DNA of 64,000 nucleotides from Corinectria fuckeliana (taxonomy: Eukaryota; Ascomycota; Sordariomycetes; Hypocreales; Nectriaceae). The DNA lies in assembly GCA_019137255.1 (NCBI GenBank), contig WPDH01000100.1:310001-374000 (forward strand), in the 5' to 3' direction. The translations under genes were made by a program, and so were the position numbers. The notes under the pieces are model-generated. The model saw nothing but the letters and a program-made list of their open reading frames with translations, was not told where the DNA came from and did not search any database. Positions 45,388-56,913 of the stretch are shown one piece after another. Each line of letters begins with the position of its first letter. Within the stretch, counting starts at the first letter, position 1.

Positions 45388-46086
45388 ATGGACCTCTGCA
45401 TCACGGCCCAGGAGCCCTTCGAGCCCCCCAAAGTCAAGCCCTTCACGCCCGTGACCCGGTCGTCGCCAACGACAACGCCCGCCATCTCGCCCTCGCCGCA
45501 CCGCCTCCATCCGCTCGCCACCACCACCAACACCACCGCCACGGCCGCCTCTCCGTCCCTCACGCCGCTGCCTCACCCGGGCCTCGCCTCGCACCTCGAG
45601 TTCGACCTCATCGTCTACGACCCGGCCAACGACAGCTCGCTCACGCACCCCTGGGACCTGCCGCCCCAGCCGCTGCGCATCCCGCTCGACACCACCAAGG
45701 CGCAGCTCCTCGCGCAGCTGCGCACCCGCATCCCGGTGCCCTCTACAGCCACCGCTGCAGCTTCCGACGGCGAGTCTTCGCGGCGCCACCACCCGTCCGC
45801 GTCCGCGTCCTCGTCGTCCGCCCGTCGCCCCAAGCTCGTCGCCGTCACGCTGTACTGGACCTTCCGCGGCGCCATCCTGCCCCTGGGCCCCGACGACGAG
45901 GACTGGCACTACCGCAACCCCATCACCAAGACGGATCTGCTGCGTCGCTCGGAGCTCGAGTGGTTCCTGCTGCGCGAGATGATGGCCGCGTCCGGCGGCG
46001 CCCTCAAGTGCTACCTGGCCATCCGCGGCGAGGCCCCCGTGGCCAAGAAGACCGGATACTCGCGTTGGTTTGGCGGCAGCGGCTGA
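45388..46086 (+). CDS. unrecognised fungal protein, 232 aa
   Basis: Not recognised. Intronless frame with strong G/C-ending codon bias and a good start (CAGCCATGG). The first 60 residues are Pro/Thr/Ser-rich and probably disordered. The middle holds FDLIVYDPANDSS and HPWDLPPQPLRIPLDTTKAQLLAQLRTRI; the C-terminal third has LVAVTLYWTFRGAILPLGPD, then DWHYRNPITKTDLLRRSELEW and a Lys-rich end. The order of short strands and helices could be a small beta-grasp or ubiquitin-like fold, which is speculation. No signal peptide or membrane segment. It is a real gene by codon bias; the role is unknown. Confidence 0.65.
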   Translation: MDLCITAQEPFEPPKVKPFTPVTRSSPTTTPAISPSPHRLHPLATTTNTTATAASPSLTPLPHPGLASHLEFDLIVYDPANDSSLTHPWDLPPQPLRIPLDTTKAQLLAQLRTRIPVPSTATAAASDGESSRRHHPSASASSSSARRPKLVAVTLYWTFRGAILPLGPDDEDWHYRNPITKTDLLRRSELEWFLLREMMAASGGALKCYLAIRGEAPVAKKTGYSRWFGGSG

Positions 46087-47226
46087 ACACCAGGAACACT
46101 ACACCAACAGCGGGCAGACATGGATTGTCTATCAAACATGCAAGTTTCAACAAGGGATCGGAGCTGGCTGTGCATTCTTCTTTTTGGGCGTGGAACCGAC
46201 TTCGATATGTGGGACATATGGGACATATGGCACAAAGGGATTGGCAGAGACACATCTGAGGTGGCCATGGATGGTATCCTTGAAATAGCTGTAAAACAAA
46301 ACACTTCCCCATGCACATATCCCACGCCCTCCTGACCATGTAATCCCCTTCCTTTCCTTCCCTGCCTCGCGCAACGCAACATAAGGCGAACCTAGGTATA
46401 ATTTGAACGATCCTTGCTATCCACGCGCCCCAACACTCTGCTCGCAATCAACACTTCTCTCCTCGTTTCTTCATCCACTGCTATCCCGTCATCGTCGTCG
46501 TCTTTTGATAGTTGCTCCGCTTCACACTATCATGTCCCTTTCATCTTCCACTCAATACACCCCAGCCCCTTGTCCCTGCTCCTGCTCCCATACACACTTG
46601 GTGCTCGCGCGTCCTCCAGAAGTAAATAAAAACCAAGATAAAAATAGACCGAAAACAATATCAGGGCTTCGACGCCAACCTGAGCCGTGAGCCATGGTAG
46701 TCGTACACGAGTAACTGTCTATACGTTACCCAAATTATCTTCAACCCACCCCCCTACATACTCTTTCCGTTCTTCGGTCATCGACATGCGGCTCCGTGAA
46801 CCTGGGAATCTCGTGGTTGGGACCTGCATTGTCAATCATTGCAACATCCAACGAGCCCAGCCCCTCGCCCACGCTCTCGGTTCCGGTAAACCCTAAGAGC
46901 AATCCGTCAACGCCTAGCTAGACCTGCATCTCCGCCGGTTGTCGGCTAATCCTGTCAGCTGCGCGCCGTGACCATGCTGTATTATATCCATGCGTGTAGA
47001 TCACTGTCCAACAAGACATTGCCAGGTCTGGCAGATGTCCGTGACGCGCCGGCCTGCAAGATCCAGTCCGAATGCGTCTCTTTCTTCCCCATGCTCCAAA
47101 ACATTTTCCAAAAACCAGCCCCGAGAACACCGGGCAGGCAAGAGACGCCGCCATGCAACATGATGGATAACATAAAAGGGACATAAAGCCGGGCTCCATA
47201 GAAGAGCACGCCCGAGGCATGCCTTC
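46087..47226. other. spacer
   Basis: No gene supported; the right end is the 3' side of the PtaB-type gene. Confidence 0.5.
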
Positions 47227-49871
47227 TCACGCCGGGGGATTGCCCTTGGCTCGCTTCGTCATTCGAGGTGTCGGCGGCTTCGCCCGAGACATTCCATTGA
47301 CTTGGCCGTTGTTTCCAGGCGTCGGGGCTCCTGATCCGTCCTCCTCCGTCTTGACTCCTGAGGGGCGTCTCCGCTTGTTCGAGGCTGGTGAAGTGTTGGC
47401 GCTAGGTCCACTGGAGCCTGTCCCCTGCTGGCTTTGCTGCATCTGCATCCCGGGCGCCTGCATGTGGACCTGCGCCGGGCTGCCCATATGGGGTGATCCG
47501 GGGAGCGTCATATGAGCCGCTGCAGGGCTCGCCCCCATGGGGAACTGTCCAAAGCTCGGCGTTCGAGGCCCCTGGGGCATCGGTTGTCCGTTCATAGGTC
47601 CGTTCATGGCCTGAGGTGCTCCGTTGATGTGAGTCGAGACATACTGCTCCAGCGCCGCGTAGGGACCGACACCAGGGTTGGAGTGATAGAATCCGAATAA
47701 AGGGTTCATCTGTCCCATGACTTCGACGATCTGTATCATGACTATTAGCACTACTCTGTGTGCCTCTATGTAAACGGCCGTACCTCAAGAAATTGAAATA
47801 CACCCTCCGTAACACCCTTGCTGTTGACGGCGGAATCTGGGAGGTCGACGAGCACTTCAGGGGGCGCTGTTTGCGGCGATTTCAGCTGTTTGCCCTTGCC
47901 CTTCTTGGACATCTCGGGCGACTGCTTGCCATCCTGCGAGTTGGTCTTGTGCCATTCCTTCATCCACATGTGAGCCGGCTTCGCGGCATCAATGACCTGT
48001 CTCCGAGAGATGTACTCTTCATGCCCGGTCGTGAGGAATTCGAAAAGCTCAATCTTCTGCTCCGCGTCAAACTGCGCTCGCACGGTGCCGCTCGCGACCA
48101 ACTGGAGAATCAATTAGTATTTTCATCGCTCGTTCGTGTCGTGAATGAAGGAGAATGAAACGTACATGCGATCCAGTCTCAAACCAGTAGACAAGACTGG
48201 CCTTGGAGTTTTCGATGCAGTGGCAGTCCCCAGGCAAGGGCCGATCCGTGGTGCCCCGGTCCATGATCAATTGCATGTTCTTGACACCGCCACCAAAGTG
48301 CGTGTGAAAGTATCGAGCGATAGCGGGGTACGGGATTTCGTATTGCTTGTCGGTCGTATCCTCGGCATCGGTGATGTGTAGCGAGTGTCGGAAAACACCA
48401 TTCGGGGAGAAGAACCGGATGACGAAGTTGGTCCAGTACGAGAGATCATCCCGAGCCCGAGGTCCCTATAAAGCCATGTGTCAGTAGTTTCTATGCTATC
48501 GGCTGTTGGAACTCCACGTACTGGGAACCCGCTCATGTGTTCGGCAAACTGCATGAGCTTTAGCAAACACTGTCCCTTCATGCCCTCTCTCCTCTGCTGC
48601 TGCATCAACGAATTTGTCAACGCTATTTGCTGCGCGGCTGCCGCCATTTGGGGCTGATTCTGGGGTTGAGGTTGAGGCTGCTGCTGCTGCTGCTGCTGCT
48701 GCTGAGACTGCGGTTGCTGCTGTTGGGGTTGAGGCTGAGGTTGGGCAGGAGTTTGAGGACCCTGGGGTTGATTCTGACCGGCCGGTATTTGGCTTGGCTG
48801 AGCAGGGGTCGAGGCGGGAGTTTGAGCTGGCGTCTGGGGTCCGGTGGGCGCGGGAGTGCCCGCCTGGGATGGTTGAGGCGTATGCTGGGGCTGTTGACCA
48901 GGTTGTTGTGGCTGAGGCTGAGGTTGACCTTGAGGCTGGCCCTGCTGGCTCTGCTGGTTCGCCATCTGGTTTTGAAGAGACGCGGCTAGCTGATTTTGCT
49001 GTTGCATAGCGGCCATGTTCTGAGCGGTCATCGGCATGGGTTGTCCTTGACCAGGACCGCCTTGCATCTGCTGGGCGTGGGCCTGCTGCTGTTGCTGCTG
49101 CTGTTGAGCCTGTTGCTGTTGGGCCTGCTGCTGTTGGGCCTGCTGCTGCTGCTGTTGCTGCTGCTGGAGAGCAAGCTGCTGGGCCATGATGGCTTGCGCC
49201 TGAGGATGTTGTTGCTGCTTGGACACACCATGATTAGCGACTGATAGTCAGAAGGCGAATGCATCTCAAGGGAACTCACTGGTCCAAGTCTACCAGCCTG
49301 CGCCTGCCTCAACTGATGGAGCTGTTGGGGACTAAGCTGGTTAAGTTGCATACCCATGGGCATCCCGTTCACACCAGCTTGCATGTTGGCTTGAAAGGCA
49401 TGCTGGGCCATCAAAGCTTGCCTCGCGTGTTGCTGCTGGAGCAGTTGCTGCTGCTGCCGCATTGCGGCCATCGCTTGCGGGTTGTTGACTGATTAAAGCG
49501 CAGTCAGTACGCTGTAAAAGTGCGTGGCAACGCCTATGAAACGAGGCTGGGGGGGATAGGGACGTACATTGATTTTGCAATTGCTGCTGCTGTTGCTGAA
49601 ACATCTGCTGCTGAGCAGGATTCAAGTGCTGTAACGCATGAGCATTTGGGTTCCCACCCGGCGGCATACCGCCCATGAGGGCAGGGTTTACTTGTCCTCC
49701 AGGAGCGGTGACCATAGGGCCTCCGAACTGGTGTGGCATTCCGGCAGCAGGACCGCCTTGCTGACCCGGGTTATGAGGCATACCGGGGGCCATGGGATGA
49801 CCGGACACGCCTGGATGTCCCATGCCGGCGGGATGCCCCGAGAAGTTTGGGCCCATACTAGTTGCCATCAT
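47227..49871 (-). CDS. ptaB: LIM-domain-binding (Ldb/SEUSS) transcriptional co-regulator, PtaB/Mfg1-like
   Basis: Six exons: 49871-49568, 49488-49280, 49217-48522, 48465-48166, 48101-47784 and 47730-47227, introns 53-79 bp, 776 aa. The N-terminal half is Gln-rich with long CAG/CAA-type tracts (about 49085-49170 and 48680-48725). The middle is the LIM-bind/SEUSS-type dimerisation region: LLKLMQFAEHMSGF, DDLSYWTNFVIRFFSPNGVFRH, then VKNMQLIMDRGTT and GTVRAQFDAEQKIELFEF. The C-terminus is Gly/Pro/Met-rich with a Lys-Arg-Arg-Arg nuclear-signal stretch (residues about 720-730). Homologues such as Aspergillus PtaB and yeast Mfg1 join the Flo8/SomA regulator in adhesion, filamentation and development; this role is transferred by similarity. 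The upstream 3 kb is gene-free, fitting a heavily regulated gene. Confidence 0.8.
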
Positions 49872-52800
49872 CTCTCTCGAATTCGTGGCCGACTATCCAC
49901 GAGGTGGATATCGACGAGAACACTGGGGACACTATCGCAGGCGCATGCGTTGGACAATGACGATGACCCGAGGACGAGACGAGACGCGGATGCGGATCCC
50001 GACCGGTGGTGGCTGGGCGTGGTTGTAGTTGTGGTCGTGGTGGTCGATCTTTTTCGCGTGTCGCGACGAGACGAGACGGGATGGGGTCGAGGGGACGGCC
50101 CAATGCGATAACGGTCGGATCAGGCGAGGAGAGGTCGCGGATAGTAGGAGAGGAACGCGGAGAACCGAGTAGATCTATCACGAGGACGGGCGACTATACG
50201 CAAGGGTGGCGACGAGGCATCGGCGAGGGAGAGCAATAAATGGCGGATGGTGTGGTTCGCGATGGGTACGAAGACGGCCGACGGGGGAAGAGGACGGGGA
50301 GGACGGCGGGCGAATGAGGTGACGATGGGGCGAGCGGCACGTCACGAGGTCCGCCGGGAGCGAGGCCAGCCAGCACGGCAGAGCGAGGGCGGCGGCGAGC
50401 GAGCGAAGACGACGGCCTCGAGTAATGCGGATTCGGCTTGCGGATTGATTGCGGATGGTGTAGAGGCGAATTGTCGGAAAGCCGCCAGGAGACAGCGGAG
50501 GCGTGCGTGGGAGACTGGGAGTGGGCGTACTCTCTCCGTGGACGTGGGTGCGATGTCACTCACCGGAGGATGATCCGCTCGCTGACAGGACAGGACAGCA
50601 CTGGACGGGACAGGATTGGATTGGGCTGCTGGGGGCGCAGTGGGAAATTTCCCGCGCGCTTGCCGGGCTCTCGTGGACTGTACGAAGTACCGTGATGCGA
50701 CAGCGATGGAAGCGGCAGTGATAATTAGTGGCAGCGACACTGACAATGATAGTTGACAGTGACGAGGACAGCGACAGCGACGGCCCAAGCCAGGCAGGTA
50801 GGCAACAAGCAATAGTCGAGATTGTTACGCGACCCAACAATAAGGCAAAAGCAAAAGACACTACTCTGGGAGGGGAGAGATGGATGGTGTGCGGACCCAA
50901 GAGTCGGTTGGGTTCAGTTTAGTGTCTCGTGGTAGGGGAGGGAGATGGGAAAGGGGAGGAAGAGCGGCAGAGGGCGGCAGAGAGGGCAGAGATTAGTAGA
51001 CTCGATACATACAAACGGGGGAGACAGACGCCGATGGCCGGTGCTTCGGGAGGCGTTGCGATGAGTCCCCCGGTGTCTGGGTTCTGCCCTGGCTCTGTCT
51101 GGACTCTGGTCTGGTCTGGTCTGCAGAGGGAGGAAGGGAGGAAGAGGTCCGGCCGGTAGTGTCTAGCCCTGTGCTCGCTCGCGCTGTAAAGGCCGAAAGC
51201 GACCGAAGTGGTGACTAGGAACGAACCAAGACAGATTAAGTAAGCTAGGTACTTGGAGAGAAAGAATGAGAGAGAGGACTTTGAGTCGGGGATCGCGCGC
51301 TCGCACTTCACACTCTCAATCTCTCACTTTCACTCTTATTACTCTCTCTTTGACTCGTCTGCGTCCTGTCTGTCGTGGGCTCTTTAGGCGTGGGCGGGCG
51401 GAGCCGTGGGTTGGATGGGCGAGTTGAATGCGCGAGTGGAGCGGAGTGGTCAAAGTGGGTGGGTGGGTGAGGTGAGTGGGCGCGCCCGGCTGGTAACTGA
51501 GAGCGAGAGCAGGGCCAGCAAGCCGTTCTGACACAGAGCGGACCGCTGACCCGCTTAAAGTGGATCTCGTGCATTTATCCATACTTAATCTGGTGTCTAT
51601 AAACGTCAGTGATTTAATAAGACCAGCACCTCTTCACACAATCACCGCTAAAGATAATACCCGACGTCGTTTCTATTCTGTCGTGCTTGATTCGGTGGCT
51701 GGGGACCCTGTCTCATATCGTTATAACGGGGTGCACGCATCCTACCTAATCTCGTTCTGCCCCGGCACGCGACAATTCCCAACCCAGTGCGGCGGCGCGG
51801 GCGTGTTCTAATTAGTTACTACTAGTCAACTGTAATGAACTTATCTCCCAAACCGATTGCTCGAAAGAAGTGCACAATCAACTCTCAGCGACGCGTTGCT
51901 GCATCACAGCCTGACAGACCCATAGCGCACCAAGCAAACACACACACACACACACACGCAAGCCTACAGAAATCCAAGGTGAATTACGAAAAGAGAAGGA
52001 AGACCTTGCAAACCCTGTCTCGTGCGCTGCGCTTCCAAATGCCCGTTTTCCCGCATAGGCAATCCCGCACCGAGCACCGCGGCTCGCTGAGACATGGCCA
52101 TGCATCTATCGCGGCGCGGCACTAAACCCTGCTGGCGTCCGCCGCTAGTGCCGTAACCGTGGGTCAACAGTCACATGATGGCGTACAGTGCCTGCCATAG
52201 CAGGAAAATTTTGCTGGCACTGTCTAGCAATATCTTGCTTCGTGAGCCGCAAACTTCTTTCTTCAACCGCATCCCTTCAACACTCAACACAACAACTTTC
52301 CCTTTCTGCGAACCTGACGAACACGCTCGAGACTGCACGCATGACTTTGCGCACCGCTGCTTTGAGACCTGGAGCAGCTGCAAGCCGAGTGCGCCTCGCA
52401 GCGATGATCTGATGGCAAGCGCGTCTGGGTTTGTTTCGCGTCTGGGTTTGCATGCATTTTGCATCTTGAATGGTAAGAGTCCAGCTCTCCCCTTTGCTCC
52501 TGCATTCGCACCCTGACCCCCATTTCATGATGACACTTTAATAAAAGTCTTCTTTTCCCAACCGAATCGCCAATGAGGAAATTCTGTCTTTTCGGGCCCT
52601 CGGCCTGTTACTTGCCAGTATCTTGTCTGAATACACACCTCACTTCATATTTTTGAGAACTTTGGTGTCATGCAGCGTTGCTAACAACCGTTGCCTACAG
52701 ATTAAGGCTTTGCTACACCTCGCCGGGACTAACCACGCCAACCACACAGCCCAGCAGAGCATGTGAAGTTTCTAATCTGTAAGTCTAATTTCTTTTCTTT

Positions 52801-53370
52801 AATCTCCACAAAACAAACCCCGTGAAATGATGAAATTTTCCACAACATTCGCAGTTTCCACTTGAGTCCCATTGAGCCTTTTTTGGGACAAATGAAGGAT
52901 ATACACTTCCTTGGATGTCTTATCACATACCAGTTCTATGTTTTACTGTCTGAAGAAGAAATTTGACGAATTGAAGCTAACTGATCCGAAGGTGACACAG
53001 CAATTGTAGTTACACTTGGTTCTGGTAGATGGACTTTGTACCTGAAAATAAAATGATACATCATATTACTGTACTTCGCTGGCCGATCGTGAAATGTCTT
53101 GGCACCCAAGGTAAGCTGACGTAGTGAATCCATGTTTCTGTAAGTCGGTCTTAAGACTTATGAAAGTATCCTTCCTGTGCGTACAAGCTTGTTACTAGAA
53201 TGGAGGCAAACGTTGCATGAGATGTCAAAACATTGTCGTCTTTGCCTGTCTACCTTGCCCAAGGTTGTACCCGTTCAATTCATGTCTCATACAGTAAATC
53301 ACAAAGCTCCTAATATCCCCAACCGGAGCCATGACCACGCCAAGTCTTCCTTTTCATAATGATGTCGTCC
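49872..53370. other. 3.5 kb spacer upstream of the PtaB-type gene
   Basis: No gene is supported. 49872-51550 is rich in G-runs, GACGAG and AGAG strings (on the minus strand CT-rich), like an extended promoter/leader. A (CA)n tract lies at 51939-51957. Frames of 60-110 codons around 51800-52530 have no recognisable content. Confidence 0.5.
51939..51957. repeat. (CA)9 microsatellite
   Basis: About 19 bases of CA repeat in non-coding sequence. Confidence 0.85.
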
Positions 53371-55926
53371 CTACGCAACGCGAACCTCATCCCTTAGATC
53401 CTCTCTCCGGACCCTCCCACCCACGATGCCTCTCCTGTTCCGGCCCGTCCTACCGCGGCCCAGCCAGTTGAGCTTGAGCATCTTGCACAGCTCGACCATC
53501 TTGGCGCTGCCGTCGTCGCCCGGGTCGCTGCCGAGGCTGGAGAGCACGCTCATGCACTGCAGCATGCGGCCGACCATGTCGGTGACGTGCTTGGAGTCGT
53601 CGACGACCTCGCGCACGACGGGCATGCCCGACGACGGCGTGAAGGGGCGCAGCGCGCCGTCGCTGGCGTGGCTGCCGAAGCTGACGTTGCTGATGGCGCG
53701 GCTGCGCCCGCCCGCCGAGCCCTCGCCCAGCAGCGTGGTGCTCGTCGAGTTGTACGACGCCACCGAGGGGTCGAGGGACATGGCCGTGCCAGGGCGGGCC
53801 ACGGACGTGAAGGACTCGGAGGGAGAGGTGGAGAGGATGGCTTCCTGAGGCGGCGATGACAACGCTGTGTTGGCTATGGCGGAGGGTAGGAACTCGAGAG
53901 ACAGGCGGGAGAAGATGGTCTTGAGGGTCTCGTAGCGCGGAAGAATGACGATGTCACGGTACGCGATGAGGACCAACCTGCGGACATCGAGCACCGTCGC
54001 CGCAGGCGTTACGCGCGTCTGCTTTTGCTTGTCTGACATCGAGGACGACGATATGATGCCCCCCCAAAAGTCGCGTGCCTGCTCTCCGGTCACGATGGTG
54101 CCGCAGCCGGAGACCTCGAGATCCAGCGGCAGGAAGACGGCCTGCATGTAAGGCAAAATAGACGTAAACGTGAACATCCAGAGCTCGACCAGGGCCGGGA
54201 TGAAGCGTTCCTCTGGTGTCTGGCGCAGCGTCCGGTCCAAGGACGAGAATCCCGTCTTCAGTAGATCTCGGAGATCGTCGAGCATCGCGTTTGGTGACCG
54301 GCGGTGCATGCACCACTGAATGTGCATCTGTACCACTCTGTTGAAATCCTCAACTGGGAGCCGGAGGTCTTCACCTTCGAAGATGACCAGCAGCTTCGCT
54401 TTGAGATATGGCCAGGCGTCGTCCAGCGACATGTGGTTTTGTAGGCCGAGTTTCCCAGGGTCCACAGGGTCATACATGGAAGACTGTTGGGACAGCGATG
54501 GCAGACTGCTCGGGCCAGGCCATTCGCTCTGCAAACTAAAGCTTCCCTCGTTCTCAAGCCGGCTGTCCGAGCGCTCCGCCAGCTTCTTCTCCTTCTTCGC
54601 CTTGGAGAAACTAGTGGAGTTTGGCCCAGGGCTTGGAGGGATGTTGAAATTGTAAAGGGGATTCGGTGCATTTGGGTCTGTTGGCCTCGAATTGCTTGAG
54701 GCTGACGATAGGGGAAGATGATACTCATCCTTGAGCTTGTGTTTCTGCCGTGACAGAAAGTGATGCTTCTTCTCTTTCTCCTTGCCCTTATCCTTCTCGT
54801 CCACCTGCGAGTCAATCGGCCGGATAGTAGCCGATGACGAGTTGTTCAGGCTGTACATTGACTGGTTCGCCGGCTCGACTAGACTGGTGGTGCTAAAGTT
54901 TCCACGCTGGAGCGCAGACAGAGCGGACCCGATCTTGCCTGGGCTGGGCAACGGCTTGTCCTTGGTCTCGCCCTTGGTCATGATCTTGCCCGGGCGAGAA
55001 AACAGCTTGACCTTGGGCTTGTCCAGCCGCGGCTTCTCCGACGCCGGCGGCGGAGGCGGAGGCTGAGATTGAGATTGAGACTGAGGTTGAGAATACGGCT
55101 GGGGCGATATCGAGTGCGGACCTCGAGGGGAACTATGCCCCGACCGCGGGAACACCACGTTGGCAGCCGCCGTCGCGGCGGAGGAGTGGGCATGCGAGCC
55201 ACCGAACCGATCCGACTGGCCGCCGTGGTGGCCAAACCCGCTGTCCCGCGGCGCGCTCGCCTCCGTCAGGCTCAACATGGGCGGCCCCGCGGGCCCCTTG
55301 CCACCGCTGCCCCGACGGACGCCGTCGTTGGGGTCGCCGGGGAACGGCACCGTCTGGGACCGCTGCCGGCTGTGCAGGTTGTTCTGGTGGGACATGACGG
55401 CAGCCTGCGCGGCCATCTGGCTCGCAGCCGAGGACGACGCCGCAGCCGCAGCCGCTGCCGCCGCCGCCGCAGCAGATGGCCCAGGCGGGTGGTTCATGCC
55501 GACATGCGACGACAGGTTCGAGGTGTTCGTAGACGGCAGCGTGGGCTCAAACATGCCCTGCGTGGCCGAGTGCTTGCGCGAGTGGCCCTTGAGCCCAGCG
55601 GCGGACCCCTGCGTGACGGAGCGGGCGGCGCCCTGGGGCCGGGAGAAGTGATGGTGGTGCTGCTGCAGGCTGGCGGTGCTGGAGGTGGCGGCGAACTGGG
55701 CGTAGATGGGCGTCGCCGGTGACGAGGGCTGCTGCTGCAGCGTGGGGCGGGCCTTGGGGATGGTGATAGACGGCCGCGGCGGGTTGTCGTCTTCGTTGTC
55801 GGAGGTGTCGACGCGGCGCAGGGGCGGTCGCGATGACGACGAGGACGACATGGCGGGCTGCTGCGAGGGCTGCGCGTTGAAGCTGCTGGCGCCGCCGCCG
55901 CGGGGCTGGGGCCGTGTCGGTTGCAT
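53371..55926 (-). CDS. hbrB: HbrB/Bit61-type TORC2 subunit
   Basis: Single exon, 851 aa. The first 490 residues are low-complexity Ser/Pro/Gln/His/Ala-rich, with a run of alanines near 150-165 and basic stretches. The conserved HbrB domain follows (about 500-700): DDAWPYLKAKLLVIFEGEDLRLPVEDFN, RDLLKTGFSSLDRTL, EERFIPALVELWMFTFTSILPYMQAVFLPL and VRRLVLIAYRDIVILPRYETL. Ser/Thr-rich stretches and a basic C-terminus end the protein. HbrB/Bit61/PRR5 proteins belong to TOR complex 2 at the plasma membrane; hbrB was named for the hyperbranching mutant of Aspergillus nidulans. Divergent from GON7 with about 460 bp between starts. Confidence 0.9.
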   Translation of the reverse strand: MQPTRPQPRGGGASSFNAQPSQQPAMSSSSSSRPPLRRVDTSDNEDDNPPRPSITIPKARPTLQQQPSSPATPIYAQFAATSSTASLQQHHHHFSRPQGAARSVTQGSAAGLKGHSRKHSATQGMFEPTLPSTNTSNLSSHVGMNHPPGPSAAAAAAAAAAAASSSAASQMAAQAAVMSHQNNLHSRQRSQTVPFPGDPNDGVRRGSGGKGPAGPPMLSLTEASAPRDSGFGHHGGQSDRFGGSHAHSSAATAAANVVFPRSGHSSPRGPHSISPQPYSQPQSQSQSQPPPPPPASEKPRLDKPKVKLFSRPGKIMTKGETKDKPLPSPGKIGSALSALQRGNFSTTSLVEPANQSMYSLNNSSSATIRPIDSQVDEKDKGKEKEKKHHFLSRQKHKLKDEYHLPLSSASSNSRPTDPNAPNPLYNFNIPPSPGPNSTSFSKAKKEKKLAERSDSRLENEGSFSLQSEWPGPSSLPSLSQQSSMYDPVDPGKLGLQNHMSLDDAWPYLKAKLLVIFEGEDLRLPVEDFNRVVQMHIQWCMHRRSPNAMLDDLRDLLKTGFSSLDRTLRQTPEERFIPALVELWMFTFTSILPYMQAVFLPLDLEVSGCGTIVTGEQARDFWGGIISSSSMSDKQKQTRVTPAATVLDVRRLVLIAYRDIVILPRYETLKTIFSRLSLEFLPSAIANTALSSPPQEAILSTSPSESFTSVARPGTAMSLDPSVASYNSTSTTLLGEGSAGGRSRAISNVSFGSHASDGALRPFTPSSGMPVVREVVDDSKHVTDMVGRMLQCMSVLSSLGSDPGDDGSAKMVELCKMLKLNWLGRGRTGRNRRGIVGGRVRREDLRDEVRVA

Positions 55927-56388
55927 GATGGCTGTTGATGCGGCGAGGTGTCCCGTGGTTACATGTTGATCACGAGTCTAGGGAGGGCCGGCCTGACGAT
56001 CGCGGGGACGGGAGATTGCAGGTGGTAGGGAGGGCCGGCAGTTGTCCGGGTGGGCAAGCATTCGCATGTGGTTGGCTTCGTATGTGTATCTGTCGAGGAT
56101 CTTGTTATGTCGGGATAGTCGCAAGAGAGGAGGAAGTTGACTGCTGTGGATATGGACAAGCTCACCTCAGGTCTCTCTCGTAATTGTGGCGTCTATTGTC
56201 TATCGACCCCGCGCCAACAAAACAATCAATGCCCGCTGCCAGGTACCAAAATGCTCCGACTCCAACTACTTAGCACAACTACAATTTAATTTGTACTTGT
56301 AGTATACATCACCCGCCAACAAACAAACAAACACACAGACAAACTCATGAACCACCAAGCATCCCACTCCGCCAAAACCTCCTTCAAA
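55927..56388. promoter_or_regulatory. divergent promoter between hbrB and GON7
   Basis: Two genes read outward from this 462 bp stretch, so regulatory sites may be shared. Close to GON7 are an AT-rich patch (ACAATTTAATTTG) and a CA-rich leader with AAACAAAC units. No specific factor site was recognised. Confidence 0.5.
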
Positions 56389-56670
56389 ATGTCCTCGTCC
56401 AACTCCCTTTCTGCATCCTACGCCTCCCCCGCCAGTGCCCCCTTCACAACCACCCACGCCCTCCCCGCCCTACCGTCATCATCATCCCCCGTCGCCGTTT
56501 CCGTCGCCGACAAAACCGCCTACCTCGCCGCCCTCCGCGCCGCCGTCACCGACGCCCAGGCCCAGATCAACAAGGAGCTCACCTCGCGCATGGAGCAGGA
56601 CAAGGCCCGCGACGCCGATGCGAAGGAGGAAGAAAACTACGGCGAGGAAGTCCAGGAGGACGAGGACTGA
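56389..56670 (+). CDS. gon7: EKC/KEOPS complex subunit GON7
   Basis: Small intronless gene, 93 aa from the ATG at 56389; an in-frame ATG at 56347 would add 14 residues, but the downstream start has the better context (AAAATGTCC) and gives the usual SSSNSLSASYASP opening of fungal members. The C-terminal half carries TAYLAALRAAVTDAQAQINK, then ELTSRMEQDKARD and the conserved acidic EENYGEEVQEDED. KEOPS/EKC makes N6-threonylcarbamoyl-adenosine on ANN-decoding tRNAs and affects telomeres and transcription; Gon7 is the fungal-specific fifth subunit that caps Pcc1. Its 3' end converges with VPS39. Confidence 0.85.
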   Translation: MSSSNSLSASYASPASAPFTTTHALPALPSSSSPVAVSVADKTAYLAALRAAVTDAQAQINKELTSRMEQDKARDADAKEEENYGEEVQEDED

Positions 56671-56913
56671 AGCCCGCTCGGATGGACGGTAAAAGGTCGC
56701 GTTGGCGAGAAGGCCCTGGACGGTGTGAACCCAGGTCGCTGCTTTATTTCAGGGGGTATTGCTAAATCATCTTGGCTGCCTGCCACCGGATCCAACCCAT
56801 GCAAATGCTCCTCAGAAAACCCCTTGGACTGAATGTACGCACATAAAAACGACAGAACAACGCAACGGATGCTCCCATACACAGCAAGACAGAAAGGAAG
56901 AACAAATGGATAT
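56671..56913. terminator. convergent 3' region of GON7 and VPS39
   Basis: Only 243 bp separate the two stop codons, so both transcripts' 3' ends must lie here or overlap. No discrete terminator motif is called. Confidence 0.4.
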
